A stretch of 64,000 nucleotides of DNA from Nakamurella antarctica (GCF_003860405.1 NZ_CP034170.1:1240001-1304000); one strand, 5' to 3'; positions 44,186 to 54,300 are shown, counted from the stretch's first letter. Notes: generated from the sequence alone by a model not told the origin. Numbers and translations: made by a program.

Positions 44186-44644
44186 TCAGGCTCCGTCGTG
44201 ACCTTTGGCGCGGTTTGCAGAGCGGGTGTAGCTGGCCAGCATGTCGAGTTCGGCGTCGATGGAGAAGAATTCATTCTCGTGACTGTCCGGCACTGCCTGG
44301 CACGTGCGGGTGACAAAGTCGACCAGGGGAGCGACGTCGCCGAGCAGAATGGCACTGCCCTGCGGGGACACCAATTCGATGGCGATTCCGTCGGCGGTGG
44401 GGCGGATTCGGATGTCGCCGAGGCCAGCGGGCATCACAAGGCCTTCGCGCAACAAGTCGCGAGCCATCACCCATTCGACGGCTGGGCTGCCGGGGAGGGC
44501 GAAGGAGGCGCGCACGGCGTAGGGCTCCAGAACGTTGTAGCGGAAGTCGGCAGTTACCACGTCGGCGCTGGTGCCGCCTGCGAGTGTGAGAGTCATGTGG
44601 GTGTGGATGACGTCGGTGCTGGTGTGGAATGGCTGAATGCTCAT
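44186..44644 (-). CDS. SsgA-like sporulation/cell-division protein (SALP, SsgB-type)
   Basis: 152 residues. SALP pattern: 'FRYNVLEPYAVRASFALPG', 'VEWVMARDLLREGLVMPAG' and 'LGDIRIRPTADGIAIELVSP', then the C-terminal helix with EFFSIDAELDMLAS. SsgB in Streptomyces places the Z-ring during sporulation division; SALPs occur only in actinomycetes that form spores or other complex shapes. The ATG at 44644 is the family-length start. It stands alone between tRNA genes. Which SALP subtype it is cannot be settled by eye, although a single short copy fits SsgB. Confidence 0.85.
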   Translation of the reverse strand: MSIQPFHTSTDVIHTHMTLTLAGGTSADVVTADFRYNVLEPYAVRASFALPGSPAVEWVMARDLLREGLVMPAGLGDIRIRPTADGIAIELVSPQGSAILLGDVAPLVDFVTRTCQAVPDSHENEFFSIDAELDMLASYTRSANRAKGHDGA

Positions 44645-45020
44645 GTTGGCGTCCTGGCGGGGTGAAGACCGGAGAGGTGAGTCGTCCGGGCTGCGGTTGG
44701 CTTACAAATAGTGAGACGGGCCAAAGTGGCGCCGATCACGCGGCTTTTATCAGTTCACTCAATTGGAGCCATCCAGAGTCGTGATCACAAAACCTTCTCA
44801 AGATTTGGCACCTCCGGGCTAGCAAAGTGGCACACAGCTTTGGATGCTCATCACTCCAACAGGGGAATCAAAGCGGTTCTGCTTCGTTTTTGGGCTACTA
44901 GCTGGCGCTTGATGGGCTTGTTGATGGCGCTGGGTGGGCTTGGCTGCAAGCCGGTGCGCGATCGGGTATCGTAATTTCCGGCGCTGCTAAGCGGAGCCAG
45001 GCAGTCAGATTTACCCGTCA
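44645..45020. other. Intergenic region between the ssgA-like gene and tRNA-Val
   Basis: 376 bases. One plus-strand frame (44711-44974) is open but has no ribosome site and reads like random sequence. The ssgA-like promoter is expected here on the minus strand and the tRNA promoter near the right end. No specific signal recognised. Confidence 0.4.
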
Positions 45021-45095
45021 GGTCGATTAGCTCAGCGGGAGAGCACTTCGTTCACACCGAAGGGGTCACTGGTTCAATCCCAGTATCGACCACCA
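45021..45095 (+). tRNA. tRNA-Val (anticodon CAC)
   Basis: Acceptor GGTCGAT/ATCGACC, anticodon stem CTTCG/CGAAG with loop TTCACAC, T-arm GGTTCAATCC, CCA encoded. The defence island begins directly beyond its 3' end, a classic insertion site, but I find no repeat of the tRNA end at the far side. Confidence 0.96.
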
Positions 45096-45863
45096 GTTAG
45101 TGCGTGATGCTGAGGCCGAAGGGTCTCGCGTTCTTAAGAGTCAGATAGTTGAAACGTCGCGGCTATGTCTTCGCCCGCCCGCGTCCGACCTTTACGGCCC
45201 GTCGGCCAACACCAAACCTTGTTCTCCGCGTCCCGGTATGCGCGCTTTTCGGCGTTCCGCACCCGGACGGTGCCGTGGCCGACAGCGCAGAGTTCTTCTT
45301 CAGCCATTTTGGTCCTGACGGTAGAGGTAAGCGGGCTTGGAGCTCATGTTTGGTGATCGTAGCGAGGCGATAGTCCGCGAGGGGGGAAGTAGATGTCCGA
45401 ACCTGCTCTGCGTATTCGGATTGTCTGAGAGCACCGGCTATGTTCGAGCCACTGCTCAACAGCTTGGAAAGGCCTACCCGCGTGTCAGCGGCCAGTCGCT
45501 TGAGCTGGTTGAAGAGTTCGGTGCTGAAGTGCCCGGCAGTGTCTGTTCGAGACGCAACAGCTACACTGGTCAGTGCCTTTTGAGCAGCGAGTTTCGCATT
45601 TGATCGAAACGGACTACTTCCGGTAGGACGAGCAGCGCGATGACGCATTAGTGACTCAGGGACCGTTGCCGCCGGTGTGTGTGACGCAGGCTTGCGGATG
45701 TCCTGCTGAGGGCAAGGGTTCGACAGATTGGGTCATCATTCAATGGACGCCGACCGTGGCACCTAGTAAGCTCCGGCCGAGTCGGATTGTCCGGCGCGTG
45801 TTGCGGGGCCTCGCTTAGCGAGCAAGAGGTCTCCGCTCGCTGAGCTCGACGATAGGATAAGAG
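45096..45863. other. Island left flank, 768 bp, no gene supported
   Basis: Several overlapping frames are open. The longest is a minus-strand frame at 45163-45648 (161 residues, Ala/Ser/Arg-rich, no motif, no ribosome site). The stretch may be the debris of genes lost at the tRNA junction. The methyltransferase promoter should lie near its right end. Confidence 0.4.
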
Positions 45864-46895
45864 ATGGCACTGCCGAGAGTTGTCAGCTTGTTCTCCGGGG
45901 CCGGCGGACTGGATCTCGGTTTCCAACAGGCCGGATTCGAATTGGCATTCGCCGTCGACAATTCAGCGTGGGCTATCAAAACCCATCAACGAAACTTCAA
46001 AAAGACCAAGTCCGTCGCCGCAGATCTAATCGAGTTGCAGCCTGCGGGGGTACTCGCACAACTCTCTCGAGTCCTCGAAGATGGAGTATCGATAGGCGTC
46101 ATCGGTGGACCGCCGTGTCAAGGCTTCTCGCGTGCCAACCCAGCAGCTCTCGCAACTGATCCGCGAAACAACCTGCCGATCCTCTATCTCGAGATAGTAG
46201 AAGCGCTGCAAGAGAAGTACGACGTCCAGTTCGTGCTCTTCGAGAACGTGGTGGGTATAAAAGATCTCAAGCATGAGACTGCATTCAAAAGCATCCTCGC
46301 CAAGTTCCTGGAGCTCGGCTTAACACAGAAGGTCGATGAGTACTGTGCCCTCGACTTTGGTGTGCCGCAGAACCGACGGAGGGTGATCATCTCGGCGTTT
46401 GCGTCACCGACCGCCGCGAACGCATTCGCTCCTCAGACTGTGCCTCGCGAACACCTCGACGCGAGGACGGCGATTAGCGGCCTACCTGACCCCGCCTTTT
46501 TCGATCGCGACCTGAGCCCGGAAGACATCCCGCACCATCCGAATCACTGGACGATGCGTCCTATTTCCAAGCGTTTCAATGATCCTGATAGTTCGATGAA
46601 CAGCAGCAGGAGTTTCCGACGTCTCGCCTGGGATAAGCCGAGTCCGACCGTGGCGTACGGGCATCGTGAGATCCACATCCATCCCGACGGTCGTCGTCGC
46701 CTGAGCATCTACGAGGCGATGAGGTTCCAAGGATTCCCTCATGAGTTTGTTCTGGAGGGACCATTGTCAGCCCAGGTCGAACAGGTATCAAACGCTGTCC
46801 CGCCGCCTTTGGCGCAGGCGCTCGCTCACGCAACTATTGAGGCTATGGACTTATCGGCGCGAACGACTGAGGTTAGTAGTACGCTTGTTGCATAG
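45864..46895 (+). CDS. C5-cytosine DNA methyltransferase (DrmMII-like)
   Basis: 343 residues, ATG at 45864 after AGGATAAGAG. All main motifs are intact: I (VVSLFSGAGGLDLGFQQAG), IV with the catalytic Cys85 (GGPPCQGFSRANP), VI (LFENVVGI), VIII (QNRRRVIISAF), IX (LAWDKPSPTVAYG) and X (VSNAVPPPLAQAL). It transfers methyl from SAM to C5 of cytosine and so marks host DNA. Its place before a DrmA/DrmB pair fits the methylase of class 2 DISARM. Target recognition between motifs VIII and IX is short; the site cannot be read. A 212-base gap separates it from the rest, so it may have its own promoter and keep the host protected. Confidence 0.9.
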   Translation: MALPRVVSLFSGAGGLDLGFQQAGFELAFAVDNSAWAIKTHQRNFKKTKSVAADLIELQPAGVLAQLSRVLEDGVSIGVIGGPPCQGFSRANPAALATDPRNNLPILYLEIVEALQEKYDVQFVLFENVVGIKDLKHETAFKSILAKFLELGLTQKVDEYCALDFGVPQNRRRVIISAFASPTAANAFAPQTVPREHLDARTAISGLPDPAFFDRDLSPEDIPHHPNHWTMRPISKRFNDPDSSMNSSRSFRRLAWDKPSPTVAYGHREIHIHPDGRRRLSIYEAMRFQGFPHEFVLEGPLSAQVEQVSNAVPPPLAQALAHATIEAMDLSARTTEVSSTLVA

Positions 46896-46906
46896 GTCAA
46901 GCGGAC

Positions 46907-46921
46907 ACGTTTCACGTGTTT
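46907..46921. promoter_or_regulatory. Inverted repeat ACACGT-TTC-ACGTGT before the defence operon
   Basis: Perfect 6-base arms with a 3-base spacer, 12 bases past the methyltransferase stop and ~190 bases before the next start. It is too short to be a convincing terminator; an operator for a repressor is possible. No known motif matched. Confidence 0.35.
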
Positions 46922-47107
46922 ACCAGATTTCACCGGCTTCCATTCCAAACCTATCCAAGCGACCACTTGGCATTCCGTGAGATGCACAATGAGCTGAGCA
47001 GCGCATAAGTCATTTACGTCGTTATTCGTTTGTAGTCATTGCAGCAACACTACAGAAACAACAATACGGGTCACTCGGCCAGACATGCGCGATGGAGGGA
47101 TGTGTCC

Positions 47108-48100
47108 GTGGCCGAGTCTTCCGGGAATGCGAAGCTCAGGTTGGCTCTTTCCGACAACCCACGTGGCCAAGCAGAGCCAGCAGAGTGGATAGGTCGCCTG
47201 GTCGCGCTTGGCGCTCGCGTTTCACGATTTAGTAGTCAGCTACGTGGCCGACAATTAGTCGTTGTCCTCTCTGTTCCTCGTCGTGACTTCGCTGCCGCTC
47301 TGATCGGCTGTGGCTGGGTCATGGCAAGTGCTGAGCCCATGCGAACCGACACACTTGAAGTTTTCCGAGGCCTCAAGGCGCACACGCCAGTTCGAGTGGT
47401 GACCAATCGAGAGGTCATTACGGACTACTTCATGCGCCTGCACGAAGCGACAGATCCACCTCGGGCGCAACTGGGAGGTTCGCAGTGGCCAGTGCCACGG
47501 ATCAGGGCGGTCAAGGTGCTTGAAGACCTTTCCTTGTCGGCGAGAACACCTCGTCCTTTCCCCGGTGCTCTTGGCCGACTTGCTTGCGTTGAAGATAGCT
47601 GGGACTTCCGCCTCGCCTACCCGGCAGCTGACCTTGCGATCGTTGGTACGTTGAGCTGGTTGCGCGAAGAGCTCGATGCACTCGTGAGTCGTGAGGACGA
47701 AATCGTAATCCCCAAACATTCTGCTTGGGGAAGGAATTCCGATGACGTTGGAACGGCTCAAGGTGTCGGTTCGCTGAATAACGTCTTATTACCCTATGGA
47801 CCGAAAGCAGCGACGTGGTTCACCCGCCTCTATTCAAGCGCAAAATTCGCGGATCAGTTTCCGTTTCCCGCCGACATTCGATCGATTGTGCTTGACGGAG
47901 CTGGAGCAATCAAGTATCTCTCGCAGATCGAAGTGCCGGTTGTGGTCTGCGTCCTCGATCGGTCGGTGGCGGATGAAACATCGGCCGAGATCGTCGTCCA
48001 GCTTCGGAACTCTCGTAGTGAGCCGCTTTCTCTTCGCGCGGAACTTGGGTGGACTCCTCCCGGCGGTGTAGAGGCTCTCGCCTTTACGGTGGCGCTATGA
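47108..48100 (+). CDS. Unrecognised protein, first gene of the defence operon
   Basis: 330 residues from the GTG at 47108, which has GGAGGG eight bases upstream; a start at 47039 is possible but unsupported. I do not recognise it. Mixed alpha/beta composition, no membrane span, no nuclease or NTPase motif. Features: LVVVLSVPRRDFAAALIGCGW near residue 48 (strand then helix), a middle with LACVEDSWDFRLAYPAADLAIVGTLSWL cut across two elements, and IRSIVLDGAGAIKYL then VPVVVCVLDRSVADETSAE in the last third. The strand-helix alternation hints at a Rossmann-like or degenerate helicase fold. Its stop overlaps the next start (ATGA), so the two products are made in equal amounts. Together they have about 834 residues, close to what I recall for the DrmE protein of class 1 DISARM; a split DrmE is a guess. 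Confidence 0.75.
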   Translation: MAESSGNAKLRLALSDNPRGQAEPAEWIGRLVALGARVSRFSSQLRGRQLVVVLSVPRRDFAAALIGCGWVMASAEPMRTDTLEVFRGLKAHTPVRVVTNREVITDYFMRLHEATDPPRAQLGGSQWPVPRIRAVKVLEDLSLSARTPRPFPGALGRLACVEDSWDFRLAYPAADLAIVGTLSWLREELDALVSREDEIVIPKHSAWGRNSDDVGTAQGVGSLNNVLLPYGPKAATWFTRLYSSAKFADQFPFPADIRSIVLDGAGAIKYLSQIEVPVVVCVLDRSVADETSAEIVVQLRNSRSEPLSLRAELGWTPPGGVEALAFTVAL

Positions 48101-49611
48101 GTCGAGTCGAGGCTCTAAACCTGCGTTATGCCGCGTCGGTAGCTCTTGCCCGCAGCGGGGTCGAGATTGTCGCCGTAGGCGATCCAGTCGGTGCGCGTCT
48201 CAACACTGTAGTTCGTGGTCTTCTCGATGTCGTTCGGGACGATGGATCGGATTTTTGGGAGGATCTCGTAGGCGCCGCCAAGGCGCTGCGTTGGAGACTG
48301 CTGACCCAGCCGGAGCCTCTTCAATTCAACGCCGACGTAAGAAGCGCGGTTGAACAGATCTCTCGTCAGGTGCTGCGACTGCGGGGGGTAATGGCACATG
48401 AGGCGCTCCTCGACAACTTATTAGCCGCTGCCTATGCGGTTGGGGAGACGGATCCCCCGGTGGGGCCAATTCTTTTGCGTTCGATCGAGGAGGTCGGGTC
48501 TGGTTCGTGCCTGGTAGTAGCCGCGAGCACGACTGCGCGGGCGGGTCTTCAATCCTGGTTGGAGGGATTTGATGTGGACGTTGCGACTGCAGGCGACTTG
48601 GAGGGTGTGCGGTCAGGCACCAACCAGGCATACGTAGTCGGCCCACCGCGTTTCTTTCATTCTTCGCTCTTAACTGCTCCCGTCGTTGAGGAAATGAGTT
48701 TCATCATGCCCGCATGGTTTGGAGACAGATCGATCCCGCGTTCGGCAATCGCGCCGTATGCCGATGGCGCGATAACGATCAGGGCGCGTGTTTTCACTGA
48801 GGGAGATGTTGACGGGTCGGACTTTGAGGTGCGGACCGATGAAGTCGAGAGCGATTTTCTGCCACAGTTCGTGTGGGGGAGTGGTAAGTCCGCTGATCGT
48901 GAGCCGGGCAGCGAGGAGGTGGTGGCGCGAAAGGTGATCCTGAGTGGAAACCTGGCGATCTGGCTCGACGATGGCGATCGTATCCGCGTACTTGATCCGG
49001 CTCAACCTGCCGGCGAACGGGTGCATTATACCGACGTAGGTCTTGTGCGTGCTGGGATCTACCTCCTACTGCGCAGGGGGGAGACTGAAAGAGGCGTGCT
49101 CTACCAAGCTGCTTTGAGCCTGCTTGGTGACAAAGGAAATGCAGCGGCCACCACGCAAATAACCTGGAAGGCGGCACTAGCCCAGTGCCTAGTAGATCGC
49201 GGGTACCCGCAGGTTGTGGGGGAGCTGCGAAAGCGCGGCGTCAAGGCAGCCGACCGAGCACGCGCTTGGACGGATTCGAATCTGGTGCGTCCTAACAGCG
49301 ACCACGATTTCGAAGCCATGTTGGAGTGGCTGGGGATTGCGCTTCAACCGACATCCAACTACGCGCTGCTGGTCCGCCGAGCGCTCTATAAAGCCAGTTC
49401 CGAGGTTCGCGATCAGCTAGAGAAGGCCGTTTCAGTTGCGGATCTCGCGGCGCTCGAACACAACGGCCACTTGAGTCTCGATGTCGAGACGGCAGGCCTT
49501 CGGGGAATCCTGGCAACGCGAGTGCTCGCGGTGTCGCCCTACACGGAGATTGTGTCACGACATGAAGCCAGGTTGCCCTATGAGGATCGGAGTTTGCAGT
49601 GGCGCGCATGA
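48097..49611 (+). CDS. Unrecognised protein, second gene of the defence operon (possibly DrmE-related)
   Basis: 504 residues, ATG at 48097 inside the previous stop. No membrane span or known catalytic motif. The N-terminal ~120 residues are helical (LLDVVRDDGSDFWEDLVGAAKAL). A Rossmann-like part follows: GSCLVVAASTTARAGLQSWLEGFDVDVAT, cut here, then NQAYVVGPPRFFHSSLLTAPVVEEM, which reads like the strands of a P-loop protein without the P-loop. The C-terminal ~200 residues include VGLVRAGIYLLLRRGETERG, a helical segment with RARAWTDSNLVRPNSDHDFEAML, and a final helical bundle. The pattern 'regulated-access strand, then W-x-n-P-x-D-x-D' recalls the C-terminal part of DrmE-like proteins, but this is from memory and weak. 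Overlaps the next gene by 13 bases. Confidence 0.75.
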   Translation: MSRVEALNLRYAASVALARSGVEIVAVGDPVGARLNTVVRGLLDVVRDDGSDFWEDLVGAAKALRWRLLTQPEPLQFNADVRSAVEQISRQVLRLRGVMAHEALLDNLLAAAYAVGETDPPVGPILLRSIEEVGSGSCLVVAASTTARAGLQSWLEGFDVDVATAGDLEGVRSGTNQAYVVGPPRFFHSSLLTAPVVEEMSFIMPAWFGDRSIPRSAIAPYADGAITIRARVFTEGDVDGSDFEVRTDEVESDFLPQFVWGSGKSADREPGSEEVVARKVILSGNLAIWLDDGDRIRVLDPAQPAGERVHYTDVGLVRAGIYLLLRRGETERGVLYQAALSLLGDKGNAAATTQITWKAALAQCLVDRGYPQVVGELRKRGVKAADRARAWTDSNLVRPNSDHDFEAMLEWLGIALQPTSNYALLVRRALYKASSEVRDQLEKAVSVADLAALEHNGHLSLDVETAGLRGILATRVLAVSPYTEIVSRHEARLPYEDRSLQWRA

Positions 49612-51305
49612 TGCCGCCATATTGCCCGGACACTGCGCCCCCAGGCGAAAAATCTCTGTACGCGGCGCTAGCGTCGAGTAGGAATACTGACGATTGGATC
49701 GTGCTGCACTCGATCGGGATCGCTGACCATGTCCGTCAAGTGGAGGGAGAGGCCGATTTTGTGGTGATCGTCCCGGGCCGAGGGGTGCTGGTCATCGAAA
49801 TAAAGTCGCATCTATCAATCGACCGGCTTGATGACGGGCGATGGAAATTGGGAAACGATGCGCCCACCTCGCGCGGTCCGTTTCAGCAGGCCAGCGAGGC
49901 GATGTACAGCCTCCGCAACTTCCTCACGCGAAAAGAGGTTGATTTCCGATCGATCCCGATGCTGAGCGCGGTCTGGTTTACGAGCGTGCGTGCAAGCACG
50001 ATGCTGCCATCGACGCCGGAGTGGCATCAGTGGCAGGTACTCGATTCAGAGGACTTGCGGAAAGGTGCTGATTCAGCGGTCTTGCGGGTACTGGCGGCGG
50101 GGGCGGCGCATCTCGACCAGAAGATCCACCACTTCTCACATGGCGGTCCTGGTCCAAACGGTGCGGTTGCACAGCATGTCGCTTCGGTACTGCGCCCTCG
50201 TTTCGAAGTAGCGATCGTTCCAGGCGACGGGCGTCGTGCTCGTGACGCGCAGCTGGTGACATTCATCGAGGAGCAATACCTTGCCCTTGATTCTATGGCG
50301 GAAAATAATGCTGTCCTATTCGCCGGTCCCGCGGGCTCAGGCAAGACTCTTCTCGCAGTCGAGGCAGCCCAGCGCGAGGCTGCGATGGGTCGATCAGGTC
50401 GGCTTCTCTGCTTCAATCGACTCCTCGGCAAACGACTCGCAAGCGAATTGGGCCAAGTTGAGGGTCTTAGCGTCGGAACTCTCCACCAGGAGCTACTGCA
50501 ACTCGCGAACGTCCGTCCTCCTTCGAACGGCGGCTCAAGTTTCTGGGAGCGAGAACTTCCGAACCTCGCGATCGAAGTGATGCTTGCTGGTGAATTTCCA
50601 CAATGCGATTTCCTGGTCGTTGATGAAATTCAAGACATCGCGACGGACCTAGTTCTTGATGTACTCGACCTTATGGTCGTCGGTGGTCTTGCGGGCGGTC
50701 GTCTTCTTTTCTTCGGGGACTTCGAGCGTCAAGCGATCTTCGAGAGCGGCGACGGCCGCAAACTCCTACGTCAGCGATCTCCGCAGCTGGTGAGCCGAAA
50801 GCTCACCGAAAACTGCCGCAACCTACCTCGGATTGGGTACCAGGTCAACCTCATCAGCAAGCTGGACCCGGGATACCAGCGGTTTCGGCGCCAAGACGAT
50901 GGCGTGGACCCCTCATTCACTCCCTACACGGCTGGACAAGATCAGTCGGAGAAGTTGGTTCAGGCGGTTCGACAGCTACGAGATGATGGCTTCGACCTGA
51001 ACGAGATTGTGATCTTGAGCCCTCTCCGATCTGGATCGACGGCAGAAACCACCACCGATCAGTGGCTTCGTCAGGTTTTGCGTTCCTTCGGTGGGGAACA
51101 GGCTCGACCAGGCCAACTGCAATACGCCACTATCCATGCATTCAAAGGGCTTGAGGCGCCCGCTGTGGTGGTCACTGATCTCGATCGGTCCGCAGTGCCT
51201 GGATTTGAGTCCCTTCTGTACGTAGGACTGACGCGAGCGACAGACCGCTTGATCGCGCTGATCGAATCCAGAACCATCCGGGCAGTTCTAGGAGGAAAAG
51301 CATGA
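49599..51305 (+). CDS. NERD nuclease-domain / superfamily 1 helicase fusion
   Basis: 568 residues from the GTG at 49599 (GGAG six bases before). Residues ~15-125 are a NERD domain with an intact PD-(D/E)XK-type site: GEADFVV (Asp54), IEIKSH (Glu67, Lys69) and the Gln pair in PFQQA. The rest is an SF1 UvrD/DUF2075-like ATPase: Walker A FAGPAGSGKTLLAVEAA (~243), Walker B LVVDEIQDIATD (~340), LTENCRNLPRIGYQV, ATIHAFKGLEAPAVVVTD and YVGLTRATDRLIAL. It can plausibly track on DNA and cut it. DISARM as described carries a phospholipase-D-like nuclease (DrmC); none exists here, so this fusion may take its place. Joined to drmA by an ATGA overlap. Confidence 0.88.
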   Translation: MARMMPPYCPDTAPPGEKSLYAALASSRNTDDWIVLHSIGIADHVRQVEGEADFVVIVPGRGVLVIEIKSHLSIDRLDDGRWKLGNDAPTSRGPFQQASEAMYSLRNFLTRKEVDFRSIPMLSAVWFTSVRASTMLPSTPEWHQWQVLDSEDLRKGADSAVLRVLAAGAAHLDQKIHHFSHGGPGPNGAVAQHVASVLRPRFEVAIVPGDGRRARDAQLVTFIEEQYLALDSMAENNAVLFAGPAGSGKTLLAVEAAQREAAMGRSGRLLCFNRLLGKRLASELGQVEGLSVGTLHQELLQLANVRPPSNGGSSFWERELPNLAIEVMLAGEFPQCDFLVVDEIQDIATDLVLDVLDLMVVGGLAGGRLLFFGDFERQAIFESGDGRKLLRQRSPQLVSRKLTENCRNLPRIGYQVNLISKLDPGYQRFRRQDDGVDPSFTPYTAGQDQSEKLVQAVRQLRDDGFDLNEIVILSPLRSGSTAETTTDQWLRQVLRSFGGEQARPGQLQYATIHAFKGLEAPAVVVTDLDRSAVPGFESLLYVGLTRATDRLIALIESRTIRAVLGGKA

Positions 51306-54300
51306 CGGGCTCTGAAGCGCGTGACATTGTCGAGGCGGCGGTCCGTCGTGAACTATTTGGCCCGGCCCGCGGCGAGACTCCGGTGGGCGCTCCGCTTGAC
51401 TGTTCCAGTGGCTCAGTCCGATTTGAGTCGGCCCAGGCAAGCCGTGGTCAATTCCACGAGGCGGCATCGCTGGAGGAACTCCTTACCCAATCAGATCCAC
51501 TACGAAGGTATGGGATCGGTGTCCTGTACAACGGCGCAGCGCAGCGGGGGAGCGCGATCGCTATTTCAGGTGAAGACGCTGGGGATATTGATATCGCCTG
51601 GGTGTCAGGCATCGCGGAGAGTGAGGAGAGCCTCGGTGAAGCCCCGGTCGAGGTAAAAGGCACGCTCAGACATGACCAGGCCGATTCTGATGACTTCGAC
51701 CTCACGGACGCGAACACATTCAAGCCGTCAGCGATGGCGGTGTCTTTCAAGTGCCGGGTCTCGGTCGGCGGTTCTATCAAGATCACAGTAGAAGGAGCCG
51801 CGTACCAGAAGATCAGCGCTCACATCCCCGGGCTCAAACGGCCGCGAGACTGGTGGCTACGAAAGCCTTTTGAACTCACGGGCAGCGTGCCTAGCCAGGT
51901 CTTGCTAGGGCAAAACAACCGTCTCAAGCACGTCGAGATGTCTTCGGCGGTACCTAGCGGACATGTGAAACCCACGACCCAGATTTACAGCCGTACCGTC
52001 CCAAACGAATCTGATCCGGAGCTCCGTTTGGTGACTGTCGCGCTTGTGAATAATTCAGTCGGGTCTGGCGCGAGCAGCGCGCTCTTTCAGATGGGCCTGA
52101 CGGTTACGGCCATGGAAGGGCTCACGATCGAGCCTTACCCGGAAGCCGAACCATTGGATAGCGACGAGGAAGAGCAGTCAATTGAACTGCTCTATCGGAA
52201 CAAGCGCACGTATGCCATTGGGCACGGGTGCGCCGCCGAATGGAGCGACGAAGGTCAGACCACAACGGCTTGGGTGCGGGCTGACCCACTCCCCTCATAT
52301 GAGGTGGTTAGCCTCACGCCCGACGTCTACGTAACGAACGCCTCGGGCACCCGTGAACGGGTGACCGTCGGTATGGCGGAGCTAGCCGCCGGAAGCCAAG
52401 TCGGCCGTGACCAGGTAGAGACGGTCTTGCGTCTCTACGACGAGTGGATCACGCGACAAGACGCATTGATTCCCGACTTGCTTCCGCGCTTCCAGGAGGC
52501 GGCTTGTCGCCATTTGGAGCTTTGCCGTGAGGCCCTGGAACGGATGCAGACTGGCTGGAGTCTCGTCGGGTCGAGCTCCGTAGCTCATAGGGCTTTTAAA
52601 CTCGCTAACGAGGCGATGCACTTCCAGCAGATCCGCTCGCGGCTGCCGCTTCGGGCAGTAGAGGGCGGCAGAGACGGTGTACTGCGACCAGCTGGCCCGC
52701 ACCCGGCTGCAACTCCGCAGCCGGGCCAAGGGAACTGGCGTCCTTTTCAGATTGCATTTCTTCTAGCCAGTCTCCCGGAGCTTGTCGAACCGACGCGGCC
52801 GACCCGGTCCATCGTTGACCTGATCTTCTTCCCAACCGGTGGTGGCAAGACCGAGGCATACCTCGGAGCCTCAGCGATTAGTCTGCTGGCAAGGCGACTA
52901 CGCGATCCTAATGACTCTGGCACGGACACGCTGATGCGCTACACGCTTCGTCTGCTCACCGCGCAGCAGTTCCTTAGGGCGGCAGCGCTCGTGTGCGTTT
53001 TGGAAGACATCCGTGCAAGACGTGTTGATGAGCTTGGTGACTCGCCGTTCGGAATTGGAATTTGGGTCGGAGGTTCGTCGACGCCAAACAGCTGGAAGCA
53101 GGCGGTAAAAGTGCTCACCCAGCTACGGAAGAATCCGCAAACCCAGAACCTCTTCCTCCTTCTACGCTGCCCGTGGTGCGGCACTCAGATGGGCACCAAA
53201 GCTCGAGGACGTACAGGGCAGGATGTCATCGGATACGAGCAGGTTGGACAGAAGGTTATATTTCGTTGCGTCGACTCGCAGTGTCGTTACTCAGACCGCA
53301 AGGGTCTGCCGGTTCATGTGGTCGACGAGGATATATACGAGGTGCGGCCAAGCATAATCATTGGCACTGTCGACAAGTTCGCGATGATGGCATGGAGGCC
53401 ACAGGTAGGGAGACTGTTCGGCCTCGGCAATGATGGCAGCCGTGTGGCCTCGCCACCAGGTCTGATCATCCAGGACGAGCTGCACCTGATCTCCGGACCA
53501 CTCGGTTCAATGGTCGGACTATATGAGCCTGTGATCGATGAGCTTTGCACAGATCGACGATCAGGAGAGCCGATACCGGCCAAAATCATCGCTTCAACCG
53601 CTACCATCCGGCGCTATGAGGATCAGATCCGAGGACTCTTCGGACGTGAGCAGGTCGCGCTCTTTCCGCCGCACGGACTTGAGGAGGGTCACTCGTTCTT
53701 CGCCGAGCCCGCGACCGACACCGATGGGCGTCCTGAACCTGGCCGAAGATACGTCGGAATCATGAGCGCCTCGCTCGGCTCGATGCAGACTGTTCAGGTG
53801 CGAGTGACTGCCGCAACGCTGCAAGCGGCTACCAAAATCCCGGAGCTTGATCGTGACGGCTACTGGACCAACGTTAACTTCCTGAACAGTCTGCGAGAGC
53901 TCGGCAACACAGTCTCGCTCTTGGAGTCCGACGTGCCGGACTACCTGACCGGTCTGCGCCGCAGAGACGGCATTGATCCACGCTGGCCGCGCCATACGAT
54001 GGAGTTGACCTCTCGGCGTCGAAGCGACGAGATTCCAAAAGCCATCGAACAACTGCAGGTGACCTATGGGCAGCAAGGATGTGTGGACATCTGCTTGGCC
54101 TCAAACATTATCGAGGTTGGGGTGGACATTGATCGTCTTGGACTAATGACCATCGTCGGTCAACCTAAGACCACAGCGCAGTACATTCAGGTCAGCGGCC
54201 GTGTCGGTCGCCGTGCGGATGTGAGCCCTGGCCTAGTAGTGACGATCTATGGGGCAGCCAAGCCCCGGGATCGAAGCCACTATGAACGGTTCCGTACCTA

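Noticed and set aside
44711-44974. 87-residue plus-strand frame between the ssgA-like gene and tRNA-Val
   Set aside because: Composition like non-coding DNA and no start signal.
45163-45648. 161-residue minus-strand frame next to tRNA-Val as a gene or integrase remnant
   Set aside because: No ribosome site, no motif, no tyrosine-recombinase R-H-R-Y pattern in any frame of this stretch.
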